DNA from: Mycolicibacter sinensis
GTDB taxonomy: Bacteria; Actinomycetota; Actinomycetes; Mycobacteriales; Mycobacteriaceae
Length of the DNA stretch: 64,000 nt
Direction: 5' to 3'
Assembly (NCBI RefSeq): GCF_001667375.1
Contig: NZ_LZIN01000071.1
Coordinates: 44,305 to 108,304, forward strand
Shown: piece by piece, positions 1 to 7,951 of the stretch
Layout of the letters: each line of letters opens with the position of its first letter
Position numbering within the stretch: position 1 is the stretch's first letter
Translations under genes and position numbers: made by a program
Notes under the pieces: generated by a model
What the model was told of the DNA's origin: nothing
Database searches by the model: none
The model's input: the letters and a program-made list of their open reading frames with translations, nothing else

Positions 1-2
1 AT

Positions 3-167
3 TCGCTGGGGTCGGTACTGTGGCAGGTCTCACACCCGCCGCCGTCCCTGACCGAGGCCTACGCCGACGAGCCGGAACTGGCGCCCGGCTGGGACCTGGA
101 CTTCGGCACCGCGCTGACCCGGCTGCTCACCGCGACCTGCATGGGGCTGCTGGAGCAGTCAGCCTGA
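3..167 (+). CDS. C-terminal fragment, probable TetR-type regulator
   Basis: Only the last 54 codons are present, running off the left edge and ending in TGA at 165-167. The peptide ends in a helical stretch (WDLDFGTALTRLLTATCMGL) preceded by a Pro/Glu-rich linker, which resembles the ligand-binding C-terminus of TetR/AcrR regulators. No DNA-binding part is visible, so the assignment is tentative. The gene converges on the polymerase gene, whose stop lies at about 159, so the two 3' ends overlap by a few bases. Confidence 0.45.
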   Translation, partial: SLGSVLWQVSHPPPSLTEAYADEPELAPGWDLDFGTALTRLLTATCMGLLEQSA

Positions 168-1184
168 CTTCTCCCGGCTGGGCTGCACCCGCTTGGGCTC
201 CCCGGGCATCTTCGGATAGTTCGGCGGGTACGGCAGGTCACCGAGGCCACGCGCTTCGTCGGCGACGACCATCTCCAGCAGCGGCTCGAGGGATTGTTCG
301 AGATCATCGATGGTGTGCCAAGGGTCGCCGCGACGTGCCACCAGGTCGGGCACGGTGGCGATGGTGTAGTCGTCGGGGTCCACTGCGCTGTTTGAGGCGA
401 GTTCGCCCCAGGTCAGCGGCGTGGAGACGGTGGCGATCGGGGTGGCTCGCACCGAGTAGGCCGACGCCATGGTGCGATCGCGGGCGTTCTGGTTGAAGTC
501 CACAAAGATTCGCCGACCCCGCTCCTCCTTCCACCAGGAGCAGGTGGCCAGCTTCGGTGCTCGGCGCTCGATCTCGCGGGCCAGCGCGATCCCGGCCCGG
601 CGGACTTCGATGAAGTCCCAGTCGGTCTTGATCCGCAGGTAGATGTGCAGGCCGCGGCCTCCGGAGGTCTTGACGTAGCCGACGAGTCCGAGCTCGTCGA
701 GCAGCGGGCGTACCACCTCCAGGGCGACGGCGCGGGCCTGCGCGAAGCCGGTGCCCGGCTGCGGGTCCAGATCGATGCGCAGCTCGTCGGGGTGGTCGGT
801 GTCGGGACAGCGCACCGGCCACGGGTGGAAGGTGACGGTGCTCATCTGCACCGCCCACAGGACGTCGGCGGGCCGGGTGACCTTGAGGGCGTCGGCGGTG
901 CGGCCGGAGGGGAACGTCACCCGGCAGGACTCCACATCGTCGGGATGCCCCCGCGGCAACCGCTTCTGGTAGACCTCGGCGCCTTCGATGCCGTCCGGGA
1001 ACCGCTGCAGATGGGTGGGCCGGTCGGCCAGTGCCTGCAGCAACGGCCCGTTGGCCACCGCCAGGTAGTAGTCGGCCAACGCCCGCTTGGTGCCGGCGGC
1101 GCCGAGCCGGGGAAAGTACACCTTGTCGCCGCTGGTGAACCGGACGGCGGTGCCGGCCACATCCAACTCCTCGGCGGCGGCCAC
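159..1184 (-). CDS. LigD-like DNA polymerase/primase domain protein (PolD type)
   Basis: 341 residues that match the stand-alone archaeo-eukaryotic primase-polymerase found beside LigC in mycobacteria (Rv3730c in M. tuberculosis, PolD in M. smegmatis). These enzymes add nucleotides, often ribonucleotides, in DNA gap repair and end joining. The metal-binding pair is in LRIDLDPQPGTGF (D138, D140) and the third core motif is SGGRGLHIYL with H180. The start is GTG, one base after the ligC stop, so the two genes are surely co-transcribed and translationally coupled. No ligase or nuclease domain is fused to it, unlike full LigD. Confidence 0.9.
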   Translation of the reverse strand: MAAAEELDVAGTAVRFTSGDKVYFPRLGAAGTKRALADYYLAVANGPLLQALADRPTHLQRFPDGIEGAEVYQKRLPRGHPDDVESCRVTFPSGRTADALKVTRPADVLWAVQMSTVTFHPWPVRCPDTDHPDELRIDLDPQPGTGFAQARAVALEVVRPLLDELGLVGYVKTSGGRGLHIYLRIKTDWDFIEVRRAGIALAREIERRAPKLATCSWWKEERGRRIFVDFNQNARDRTMASAYSVRATPIATVSTPLTWGELASNSAVDPDDYTIATVPDLVARRGDPWHTIDDLEQSLEPLLEMVVADEARGLGDLPYPPNYPKMPGEPKRVQPSREKSG

Positions 1185-1185
1185 G

Positions 1186-2220
1186 TCAGCTCTCCAGCAC
1201 GTCGGCGAGTTCGTAGTTCAGCGGGACATCGAGCTGGTCGAAGGTGCAACTGGCCGGGTCGCGATCGGGGCGCCAGCGCAGCAGTTTCACGGTGTGCCGG
1301 AAGCGCATCCCTTCCATCTGGTCATAGGCGACCTCGGCGACCCGCTCGGGCCGGATCGGGATCCACTGCTTGTCGGCCTTGGTGTTCCACCGGCTGGGCT
1401 CGCCCTCGCGGACGTCGCCGAGGCGCAGCGGCTCCAGCTCAGCCAGGAGCTTGAGCCGGTCGGCGTCGGTGAACGAGGCCGCGCCGCCGACCATCGCCAG
1501 TTCGCCGTCGGGGCGGTACAGGCCCAACAGCAACGAGCCGATGCCGGCGCCGCTCTTGTGGATGCGGTAGCCCATGACGACGCAGTCGGCGTCGCGGCGG
1601 TGTTTGACCTTGACCATCTCGCGCTTGCCGGGCAGATACCGCCCGTCGGTGCGTTTGGCGACCACGCCGTCCAGCCCGGCCCCTTCGAACGTGGTGAGCC
1701 AGTGCGTGGCCTGCTCAGGGTCGGCGGTGGCGCGGGTGACGTGGCAGCTGGGACCACCGGTGATCAGCTCCGTCAGCGCCTCGCGCCGCACCCGGAACGG
1801 TTCGTCGAGCAGTGAGGCCTGCCCGGTGGCCAGCGCGTCGAAGCCGATGAACTGCGCCGGGGTCTGCTCGGCCAGCATCCGCACCCGGCTCTGGGCGGGG
1901 TGAATCCGCTGGCTCAGCGACTCCCAGTCCAGCCGGGTGCGTCCGCCGATCTGACGGGGTACCACCACCTCCCCGTCGAGCACGCAGCGCGGCGCGACCT
2001 CGGCGCGCAACGCGTTCAGCAGTTCGGGGAAGTAACGGCCCAACGGCTTGCCGTTGCGCGACTGCAGCAACACCTCGTCGCCGTCACGAAAGACGATGGC
2101 GCGAAAGCCGTCCCACTTGGGTTCATAGGACCAGAGGCCGGGTTGGTCGGGAACCTTGGCCGCCGCCTTGGCGAGCATCGGATCCACCGGCGGCGCCACG
2201 GGCAGGTCCATGCTGTCCAT
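1186..2220 (-). CDS. ligC: ATP-dependent DNA ligase LigC
   Basis: 344 residues with the nucleotidyltransferase ligase motif I EPKWDGFR; its lysine (residue 35 from the ATG) is the AMP acceptor. Later motifs include LDGEVVVP, VVAKRTDGRYLPG and VKVKHRRDADCVV, followed by an OB-fold region. LigC is one of the extra ATP-dependent ligases of mycobacteria, acting in backup end joining and excision repair with its neighbour polymerase. An in-frame TTG lies one codon upstream, but the ATG at 2218-2220 is the more likely start. First gene of a two-gene operon with polD. Confidence 0.92.
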   Translation of the reverse strand: MDSMDLPVAPPVDPMLAKAAAKVPDQPGLWSYEPKWDGFRAIVFRDGDEVLLQSRNGKPLGRYFPELLNALRAEVAPRCVLDGEVVVPRQIGGRTRLDWESLSQRIHPAQSRVRMLAEQTPAQFIGFDALATGQASLLDEPFRVRREALTELITGGPSCHVTRATADPEQATHWLTTFEGAGLDGVVAKRTDGRYLPGKREMVKVKHRRDADCVVMGYRIHKSGAGIGSLLLGLYRPDGELAMVGGAASFTDADRLKLLAELEPLRLGDVREGEPSRWNTKADKQWIPIRPERVAEVAYDQMEGMRFRHTVKLLRWRPDRDPASCTFDQLDVPLNYELADVLES

Positions 2221-2231
2221 CAAAACCCCGC

Positions 2232-2288
2232 CGAGTGTGCGGTTTCATCCGCGACACACCGGAGTTGGCGGATAGAAACGCACATTCG
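2232..2288. repeat. Intergenic inverted repeat, probable bidirectional terminator
   Basis: Arms at 2232-2252 and 2268-2288 form an imperfect stem of about 20 bp (GTGTGCG and TTTC cores match) around a 15-nt loop. It lies between ligC and the dehalogenase gene, which are both on the minus strand. GC-rich blocks just outside (CCCCGCC, GGCGGGG) could extend the stem. It belongs to a family of six such hairpins in this window. It would end transcription of the dehalogenase gene. Confidence 0.6.
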
Positions 2289-2317
2289 ACGGGCGGGGCG
2301 GGACTGGCATAGGACCT

Positions 2318-3223
2318 TCAACGGCGCAGGAACTCCACGATGTGGCCGGCCAGCTCCTCGCCGGCGTCCTCCTGCAGGAAGTGGCCGGCGTCGTGGATCA
2401 CCGGGTGGGCGCGGCCGCGCGCGCCGCGCATCTCGCGCTGGAAGATCGGACCCATCGCCCCGGTGATCGGGTCACCGTCACTGAACGCCACCAGCATCGG
2501 GGTCTCCGAGGCGCACAGCGCGGCCCACGCCGACCGGTTGGCCGGGGCGGCCGGGTCCTCGGGGGTGGTCGGGATCAGCGACGGCATGGTGCGCGGGCCG
2601 ACGCAGTAGCTGTCGTCGGGGAACGGCGCGTCGTAGCCGGCTCGCACCGCGTCGCCCATCGGCTTGCGGCACCCCGACTGCACGAACCATCCGACGTCGA
2701 TCGTCGGCGCGTTCTGGATCGCCTCCCGGAAGCGCCACCAGATCTCCGGCATCGGGATATCCCCGGTGGGCAGCCCGGTGTTGGCCACCACGACGCGGGC
2801 GAACCGATCCGGGTTCTCGGCGACCAGCCGCAGTCCGATCAGCCCGCCCCAGTCCTGGCCGACCAGCGTCACCCGCTGCAGATCCAGCACGTCGAACGCC
2901 AGCGCCCGCATCCACTCGACGTGGCGGGCGTAGGTGTGGTCTTCCGCGCGGGTCGGCTTGTCCGAGCGCCCGAATCCGACCAGGTCCGGACAGATCACCC
3001 GGTGGCCGGCCTCGGCCAGGATCGGCATCATCTTGCGATACAGATACGACCACGACGGCTCGCCGTGCAGCATCAGGATCGGGTCGCCCTCGTCCGGGCC
3101 GTCTTCCACCCAGGCCACCCGCAGGGTGCCGCCGTCATCGTCGTCGAGGTCGCAGAACTGGGGCGAATAGCCGAAGTCGGGAAGGTTGACGAACCTGTCG
3201 TCGGGGGTACGCAGGGTCTGCAT
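2318..3223 (-). CDS. Haloalkane dehalogenase-family alpha/beta hydrolase
   Basis: 301 residues. The oxyanion motif HGEPSWSYLYRKM (residues 53-65) and nucleophile elbow VGQDWGG, with D124 followed by W125, are the arrangement of subfamily I haloalkane dehalogenases such as DhlA, DhmA (Rv2296) and Rv1833c. The catalytic His is in DAGHFLQED near the C-terminus. The expected reaction is hydrolytic removal of halide from haloalkanes in the cytoplasm; the natural substrate is unknown. A TAGTGT -10 box at 3230-3235 is followed by 6 nt and the ATG, so the mRNA is probably leaderless. It is divergent from a DUF302 gene and shares the palindromic operator at 3247-3264. Confidence 0.85.
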   Translation of the reverse strand: MQTLRTPDDRFVNLPDFGYSPQFCDLDDDDGGTLRVAWVEDGPDEGDPILMLHGEPSWSYLYRKMMPILAEAGHRVICPDLVGFGRSDKPTRAEDHTYARHVEWMRALAFDVLDLQRVTLVGQDWGGLIGLRLVAENPDRFARVVVANTGLPTGDIPMPEIWWRFREAIQNAPTIDVGWFVQSGCRKPMGDAVRAGYDAPFPDDSYCVGPRTMPSLIPTTPEDPAAPANRSAWAALCASETPMLVAFSDGDPITGAMGPIFQREMRGARGRAHPVIHDAGHFLQEDAGEELAGHIVEFLRR

Positions 3224-3229
3224 GAGGCG

Positions 3230-3235
3230 ACACTA
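3230..3235 (-). promoter_or_regulatory. -10 box of leaderless dehalogenase promoter
   Basis: TAGTGT on the minus strand, followed by CGCCTC and the ATG at 3223. The spacing of 6 nt places the transcription start at or next to the start codon, as is common in mycobacteria. The CsoR-type palindrome lies over the corresponding -35 zone. Confidence 0.5.
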
Positions 3236-3237
3236 CC

Positions 3238-3266
3238 GTGACGGTATATACCCCGTGGGGTATAGT
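3238..3266 (+). promoter_or_regulatory. SigA-like promoter of DUF302 gene
   Basis: GTGACG (3238-3243, four of six matches to TTGACA), a 17-bp spacer and TATAGT (3261-3266). The spacer and -10 box are largely occupied by the palindrome TATACCCC-GT-GGGGTATA, so a bound repressor would block polymerase. Confidence 0.65.
3247..3264. promoter_or_regulatory. Perfect palindrome, CsoR/CstR-type operator
   Basis: TATACCCC-GT-GGGGTATA has two perfect 8-bp half-sites. Sites of the form ATACCC...GGGTAT are bound by the CsoR/CstR/FrmR family of copper- or persulfide-sensing repressors, and DUF302 genes often accompany such regulators. No csoR-like gene is in the window, so the regulator would act in trans. 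The position, between two divergent promoters, suggests joint control of the DUF302 and dehalogenase genes. Confidence 0.65.
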
Positions 3267-3297
3267 GGAGGTATCTACGGCGACCAAGGAGGTCTCA

Positions 3298-3714
3298 ATG
3301 TCCGTCGCGATGAGCACCGCGGTTTCCGGCGTCGACTTCGACACGGTTACCGCCAAGACGCGAGAATTACTGAAAGACAACGGTTTCGGTGTACTGACTG
3401 AAATCGACATGCAGGCGACGCTGCGGGCCAAGCTCGGCGAGGAAATGGAGCGCTACTTGATCCTGGGCGCTTGTAACCCGCCGCTGGCACACCGCGCGGT
3501 GACCGCCGAGAAGCGCATCGGGGTGCTGCTGCCCTGCAACGTGGTGGTTCGCGAGGACCCACAACGCCCCGGCACCGTCCTGGTCGAGGCGATGAACCCG
3601 CAACTGATGGCCCAAGTCGTCGACAATCCGGCGCTGGCGCCGATCGCCGACGAGGTAACCGAGAAGATCCGCACCGTCATCGATACCCTGGCTGGTGCGT
3701 TGCGTACCGCCTGA
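3298..3714 (+). CDS. DUF302 domain protein
   Basis: 138 residues from the ATG at 3298, chosen because AAGGAGGT lies just upstream (3287-3294); a longer frame from 3238 would read through the promoter. The sequence (LLKDNGFGVLTEIDMQATL; LGACNPPLAHRAV; VGVLLPCNVVV-like core) is the compact DUF302 fold. Its biochemical role is unknown; family members sit in copper, sulfide and redox-stress regulons. The CsoR-type operator in its promoter supports a metal or persulfide stress link. It is followed 12 nt later by a small cysteine-rich gene, probably in the same operon. Confidence 0.88.
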   Translation: MSVAMSTAVSGVDFDTVTAKTRELLKDNGFGVLTEIDMQATLRAKLGEEMERYLILGACNPPLAHRAVTAEKRIGVLLPCNVVVREDPQRPGTVLVEAMNPQLMAQVVDNPALAPIADEVTEKIRTVIDTLAGALRTA

Positions 3715-3726
3715 GAGGAACCGCTG

Positions 3727-3882
3727 ATGTGCTACCCCGTGCCGTGTCGGGTCTGCGGCAAGACCACCTGGGACGGCTGCGGCGAGCACATCGCCGACGT
3801 GCGTGCGCAAGTGCCACCCGAGCAGTGGTGTGCGGGGCACGCCGAGTCGCAGGCCCCGCGGCGTTCCTGGTTCCGCCGTTAA
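3727..3882 (+). CDS. Small Cys-rich zinc-ribbon-like protein
   Basis: 51 residues. The N-terminus MCYPVPCRVCGKTTWDGCG has cysteines at 2, 7, 10 and 17, then a late C-x-G-H (CAGH), a spacing suited to binding one metal ion. A GAGAGGAA ribosome site precedes the ATG and the gene follows DUF302 after 12 nt, so it is likely in the same CsoR-type regulon. Similar tiny proteins are widespread in actinobacteria without known function. Its TAA overlaps the TAA of the convergent Nudix gene. Confidence 0.75.
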   Translation: MCYPVPCRVCGKTTWDGCGEHIADVRAQVPPEQWCAGHAESQAPRRSWFRR

Positions 3883-4346
3883 CCGTTAAGCGCAGCCAGC
3901 AGCCGGTCCAGCAGCGGACGCTGGCCGGCCAGCAACTTGGTGCGCGCGTGGGCGACGGTGAACCAGCCGACCCGGTCGACCTCGGGAAACTCCCGCAGCT
4001 TGCCTGACCGCGGTGGCCACTCCAGTTCGAAGGTGTTGCTGCGGGCGTCTGTGACATCGAGGTCGCCGCGCACAGCAAACGCCGTGACCACTTTTCCGCC
4101 GGCCTGTCGCACCACACCGAGATCCAGTCGCTCACCATCTGGTGGATCCAGTCCGATCTCCTCGACGAATTCACGTCGCGCGGTGACCCACGGGTCCTCG
4201 CCGTCGGGTTGCTCGCCCTTGGGGATCGACCACGCCCCGTCGTCCCGGCGTGCCCAGAACGGCCCGCCGGGATGGGCGATCAGCACCTCGACGGCGCCGT
4301 CGGGTCCCGACCGGTAGAGCAGCAGCCCGGCGCTGCGCTTGGCCAC
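3879..4346 (-). CDS. Nudix hydrolase
   Basis: 155 residues with a complete Nudix box, GEQPDGEDPWVTARREFVEEIGL split as G-x5-E-x7-REFVEE-x-G, at about residues 44-66. The enzyme should hydrolyse a nucleoside diphosphate linked to some other group; the substrate cannot be read from sequence. The GTG start lies 3 nt after the stop of the acyltransferase gene, so it is the second gene of that operon. The location after ligC matches Rv3733c of M. tuberculosis. Confidence 0.88.
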   Translation of the reverse strand: MAKRSAGLLLYRSGPDGAVEVLIAHPGGPFWARRDDGAWSIPKGEQPDGEDPWVTARREFVEEIGLDPPDGERLDLGVVRQAGGKVVTAFAVRGDLDVTDARSNTFELEWPPRSGKLREFPEVDRVGWFTVAHARTKLLAGQRPLLDRLLAALNG

Positions 4347-4349
4347 GGG

Positions 4350-5708
4350 TCAGACACCCACCGCGCGTTCCAGGTCTGCCAGCGCGGTGTCCAGGTGCCC
4401 GAGCAGGCGCTGCAGGTGCGGAACCGAGCGGCGGCAGCCGACCAGCCCGAAGTCGAGGTTGCCGGCGTTGCTGACCACGGTCATGTTCAGCGCCTGCCCG
4501 TCGAGGGCGATCGACAGCGGGTAGTTGCCGTCCAGGCGGGCGCCCCGCCAGTACAGCGGCTCATCCGGGCCGGGCACGTTGGAGATGACGATGTTGAACG
4601 GCGGGGGCGCCGCCGAGACGAACCCGGGGATCGCCGTCAGAGCCAGCGGCGCCATGTTGGCGGCTGACAGTGCCAGCGCCTGAGCACGCGGCAACTCGCT
4701 GAACACCTTCTTGTTGCGGCGCATCGATTCGCTGATGGCCTCCAGCCGCTGCGCCGGGTCGGTGAGATCGGTGGCCAGGTTGCACAAGATGGTGCCGACC
4801 ATGTTGCCGCCGGAATCGGCGTCGGCGTCGCGGCGCAGGCTGACCGGCACCATCGCCACCAGCGGATGCTCGGGCAGGGCGCGGTGCTCCTCGAGGTAGG
4901 CCCGCAGCGCCCCGGCGCACATCGCCAGCACCACATCGTTGACGGTCACCCCGGCGGCCCGTTTGATCGCGATGACGCGCTGCACCGGCCAGGACTGCGC
5001 CGCGCACCGGCGGGCCCCGCCGATCTTGACGTTGAGCATGGTGCGCGGGGCTTCGAACGGCAGGGTCAGCTGCTGTTCCAGCAGGGCAGCGCGCGCCAGC
5101 TTCACCGTTGACGGGCCCAGGGCAGCAACGTCTTTGGCGATTCCAGCCAGCTGCCGCAGCCGAGACGGGGCATCCGGGCGCGGCCGCGCCGGCGGCGCAA
5201 GCGACCAGGGGGTGCGCAGATCTGCGTCCCGCGGATCGACCGACAGCGTGCGCTGTAGCAGCCGCAGCAGCGACACCCCGTCGATCAAGCTGTGGTGGAT
5301 CTTGACGTATACCGCGAACCGGCCGTCGTTGAGGCCCTCTACCAGGTGGGCCTCCCACAGCGGGCGGTGCCGGTCGAGCAGGCTGCCGTGCAACAGCGAC
5401 GTCAACTCCAGCAGATCGCGCACCCGGCCTGGAACCGGCAGCGCCGAACGCCGCATGTGGTACTCGACGTCGACGTCGTTGTCGAAGGCCCAGCCCACGT
5501 TGGCGAACCCGCCGAGCAGCCTCGCCGGACGTTTACGGAACGCCGGCTGCAGATCACGGGCGGCCAGCAGCCCCTGGTAGATCTCGCCGACGAATTCCAG
5601 CCCGGCCCCCTCCGGGGGCTCGAACAGCATCAGGCCACCGACATGCATGGGATGCTCGCGGCTCTCGGCCAACAGGAAGACCGAATCGGTCGGTGACATC
5701 AGCTGCAT
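4350..5708 (-). CDS. Wax ester synthase/diacylglycerol acyltransferase (WS/DGAT)
   Basis: 452 residues, the usual length for this family. The active-site motif HHxxxDG is present as KIHHSLIDG (H138, H139, D143, G144), and the second conserved block is NIVISNVPGPDEPLYW. It should transfer acyl groups from acyl-CoA to diacylglycerol or fatty alcohol, building storage lipid. Synteny after ligC suggests Rv3734c (tgs2), but many paralogues exist in mycobacteria, so no symbol is given. It leads an operon with the Nudix gene and is divergent from ami1. Confidence 0.9.
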   Translation of the reverse strand: MQLMSPTDSVFLLAESREHPMHVGGLMLFEPPEGAGLEFVGEIYQGLLAARDLQPAFRKRPARLLGGFANVGWAFDNDVDVEYHMRRSALPVPGRVRDLLELTSLLHGSLLDRHRPLWEAHLVEGLNDGRFAVYVKIHHSLIDGVSLLRLLQRTLSVDPRDADLRTPWSLAPPARPRPDAPSRLRQLAGIAKDVAALGPSTVKLARAALLEQQLTLPFEAPRTMLNVKIGGARRCAAQSWPVQRVIAIKRAAGVTVNDVVLAMCAGALRAYLEEHRALPEHPLVAMVPVSLRRDADADSGGNMVGTILCNLATDLTDPAQRLEAISESMRRNKKVFSELPRAQALALSAANMAPLALTAIPGFVSAAPPPFNIVISNVPGPDEPLYWRGARLDGNYPLSIALDGQALNMTVVSNAGNLDFGLVGCRRSVPHLQRLLGHLDTALADLERAVGV

Positions 5709-5746
5709 CGATCCATTACACCCCGGCCGGGCCGTTGTCCGCTTGC

Positions 5747-5752
5747 TAGTCT
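5747..5752 (+). promoter_or_regulatory. -10 box of leaderless ami1 promoter
   Basis: TAGTCT followed by 6 nt and the GTG at 5759. The spacing favours GTG 5759 over the TTG at 5753 as the start. Confidence 0.5.
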
Positions 5753-5758
5753 TTGGCG

Positions 5759-6499
5759 GTGCGCCGCCGGACCATTGCCTGTGTCGCCTTCACCGCTTGT
5801 TTCGTGGCGACTACCGCCGGTGCGCCCACCGCGCCCGCCAACCCCGACGACGTGGCCGTCGCTGGCAGGACGGTGTTTCTGGATCCGGGCCACAGCGGCG
5901 CCACCGACGCCTCGATCACCCGGCAGGTGCCCAACGGACGCGGCGGCACCAAGCCCTGTCAGACCAGCGGGACCGCCGCCGACGACGGCTACCCCGAGCA
6001 CAGCCTGAACTGGGATGTGACCAACCGGATCCGCGCGGCCCTCAGCCAGTTGGGCGTACACACCGAACTCTCGCGAACCGACGACACCTCGGTTGGGCCG
6101 TGCATCGACGCGCGGGCCGCCGCGGCCAATGCCGCACGCCCGGATGCCATCGTGTCGATCCACGCCGACGGCGGACCGGCCTCGGGCCGCGGCTTTCACG
6201 TCAACTACTCCAGTCCTGCGCTCAATGACGCCCAGTCCGGCCCGGCGGTGCGGCTGGCCGGCGCCGTCCGCGACTCGCTGGCGGCCGCGGGCATCCCCGA
6301 GTCCAGCTACCTCGGCGCCGACGGGCTGTATGGCCGGGCGGATCTGGCCGGGCTGAACCTGGCCGAATATCCCGCGGTGCTGGTCGAATTGGGCAATATG
6401 CGCAACGCCGACGACGCGGCGTTGTTGGGCAGCCCCGACGGGCGCGCCCGGTATGCCGCGGCCGTCACCAGTGGGATCGTCACGTTTCTGCGCGGGTGA
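5759..6499 (+). CDS. ami1: N-acetylmuramoyl-L-alanine amidase Ami1 (Amidase_3)
   Basis: 246 residues with a Sec signal (RRRTIACVAFTACFVATTAGAPTAPA). The zinc ligands of the Amidase_3 fold are visible: H45 in DPGHSG, E80 in YPEHSLN and H135 in SIHADGG, plus catalytic E210 in VLVELGNMRN. Cysteines at 67 and 115 can form the disulfide known in Rv3717. It cleaves the amide between muramic acid and the stem peptide, acting in cell separation. The GTG start is set by the leaderless promoter. It overlaps the next gene (GTGA). Confidence 0.92.
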   Translation: MRRRTIACVAFTACFVATTAGAPTAPANPDDVAVAGRTVFLDPGHSGATDASITRQVPNGRGGTKPCQTSGTAADDGYPEHSLNWDVTNRIRAALSQLGVHTELSRTDDTSVGPCIDARAAAANAARPDAIVSIHADGGPASGRGFHVNYSSPALNDAQSGPAVRLAGAVRDSLAAAGIPESSYLGADGLYGRADLAGLNLAEYPAVLVELGNMRNADDAALLGSPDGRARYAAAVTSGIVTFLRG

Positions 6500-7941
6500 C
6501 GATGTCCAGATTGGTTGTCGCGCTCACCACCATGCTGCTGGTGCTGACCGGCTGCGCGGACAGCAGCCCGCCCACGGTGGTGGCCGGCCGGGCGGTGTCG
6601 ATGCTCTACGACCCGGGCCGGGTCGGCGGATTGCCCGCCGCCAATGGCCCCAGCGGCCCGCGCGGCGATGTCCCGCCGGTGACCGCCAGGTTGGGCAACA
6701 GCGACGGCGGACAGATCGACCGGTTGGCGCTGCTGGCGATCGACGACATCGAGGACTTCTGGACGCACCACTACGGCCAGTCGCTGCGTGGCCGCTTCAC
6801 GCCGGTGTCGACACTGGTGTCCTACGACTCCACCGACCCGAACTCTCCGGCGGTGTGCGGCGGCGATGTCTACCACCTGCCCAACGCGATGTACTGCCGC
6901 CGTGCCGACACCATGGCCTGGGACCGGGCCAAGTTCATGCCGACGGCCCGAAAGTACTTCGGCGACATGGCGATCAACGGCACCTTGGCCCACGAGTATG
7001 GGCATGCCCTGCAGGCGATGGCGCACATCGTCAACCCGTTCACCCGAACCCTGGTGCGCGAGCAGCAGGCCGACTGTTTCGCCGGGGTGTATCTGCAGTG
7101 GGTGGCGGCGGGCAAGTCGTCGCGCGCGCAGTTGAGCACCGGAGGCGGACTCAACCATGTGCTGGCCGGGCTGATCGTGATCCGCGACCCGGTCTCGACG
7201 CCGGACAACCCGGTGTCGGTCTCCGACGAGCACGGCACCGCGCTCGACCGGGTCGGCGCCTTCCAGACCGGCTTCGACGGCGGCGCGGAGATGTGCGCCC
7301 AGATCGACACGGGCGAGATCCGCAAGCGCCGCGGGAATCTGCCACGCTCGCTGTTCGATTCGGAGAACCCGCAAAGCGACCTCACCATCGACGAGGGCGT
7401 GTTGTCGACGCTGACGGAGCAACTGGGGCAGATCTTCGGCTTGTCCCGCCCACCGAAGCTGGCAACGTCGGGCAAGTGCCCCAGCGGCCATGAGCCCGAC
7501 CCGGTGGCCTACTGCCCGGAGACCGACACCATCGTCGTCGATATGCCCGGACTGCAGGACATGAGCGCACCGACGGATCAATCGACGATGGGGATGCCGC
7601 AAGGCGACAACACCGGATTGTCGGCCGTGACGTCACGCTATGCGCTTGCGGTGCAAAGTGAACGCGGTGTCGGTCTGGAGTCGGCGACCGCCGCGCTGCG
7701 CACAGCGTGCCTGACCGGGGTGGCCCAGCGCCGGATGGCCGAGCCGATGACGTTGTCGTCGGGACCGGGCCTGACGCTGGCCGGCGGTGACCTGGACGAG
7801 GCCGTGACCGGGCTGCTGATGAACGGGATAGTCGCCAGTGACGTCGACGACCACACCGTGCCGGCCGGATTCACCCGGATCCTGGCGTTCCGGTCCGGGC
7901 TGCACGGCGATATCGACGGCTGCTTCGAGCGGTTCCCGTGA
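6496..7941 (+). CDS. Lipoprotein, putative neutral zinc metallopeptidase
   Basis: 481 residues. The signal peptide ends in a lipobox, LLVLTGC, with Cys20 as lipidation site, so the protein should be anchored on the outer face of the membrane. HEYGH (H166, E167, H170) followed by EQQAD (residues 189-193) is the zinc site of the PF04228-type metallopeptidases. Substrates are unknown. GTG at 6496 overlaps the ami1 stop; ATG at 6502 is an alternative start. Together with Ami1 and the DUF4333 protein it forms an envelope-related operon. Confidence 0.85.
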   Translation: MTMSRLVVALTTMLLVLTGCADSSPPTVVAGRAVSMLYDPGRVGGLPAANGPSGPRGDVPPVTARLGNSDGGQIDRLALLAIDDIEDFWTHHYGQSLRGRFTPVSTLVSYDSTDPNSPAVCGGDVYHLPNAMYCRRADTMAWDRAKFMPTARKYFGDMAINGTLAHEYGHALQAMAHIVNPFTRTLVREQQADCFAGVYLQWVAAGKSSRAQLSTGGGLNHVLAGLIVIRDPVSTPDNPVSVSDEHGTALDRVGAFQTGFDGGAEMCAQIDTGEIRKRRGNLPRSLFDSENPQSDLTIDEGVLSTLTEQLGQIFGLSRPPKLATSGKCPSGHEPDPVAYCPETDTIVVDMPGLQDMSAPTDQSTMGMPQGDNTGLSAVTSRYALAVQSERGVGLESATAALRTACLTGVAQRRMAEPMTLSSGPGLTLAGGDLDEAVTGLLMNGIVASDVDDHTVPAGFTRILAFRSGLHGDIDGCFERFP

Positions 7942-7951
7942 TGGGGGCGCG

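Noticed and set aside
5753..5755. TTG as start of ami1
   Set aside because: It lies directly after the -10 box, before the expected transcription start; GTG 5759 fits a leaderless mRNA.
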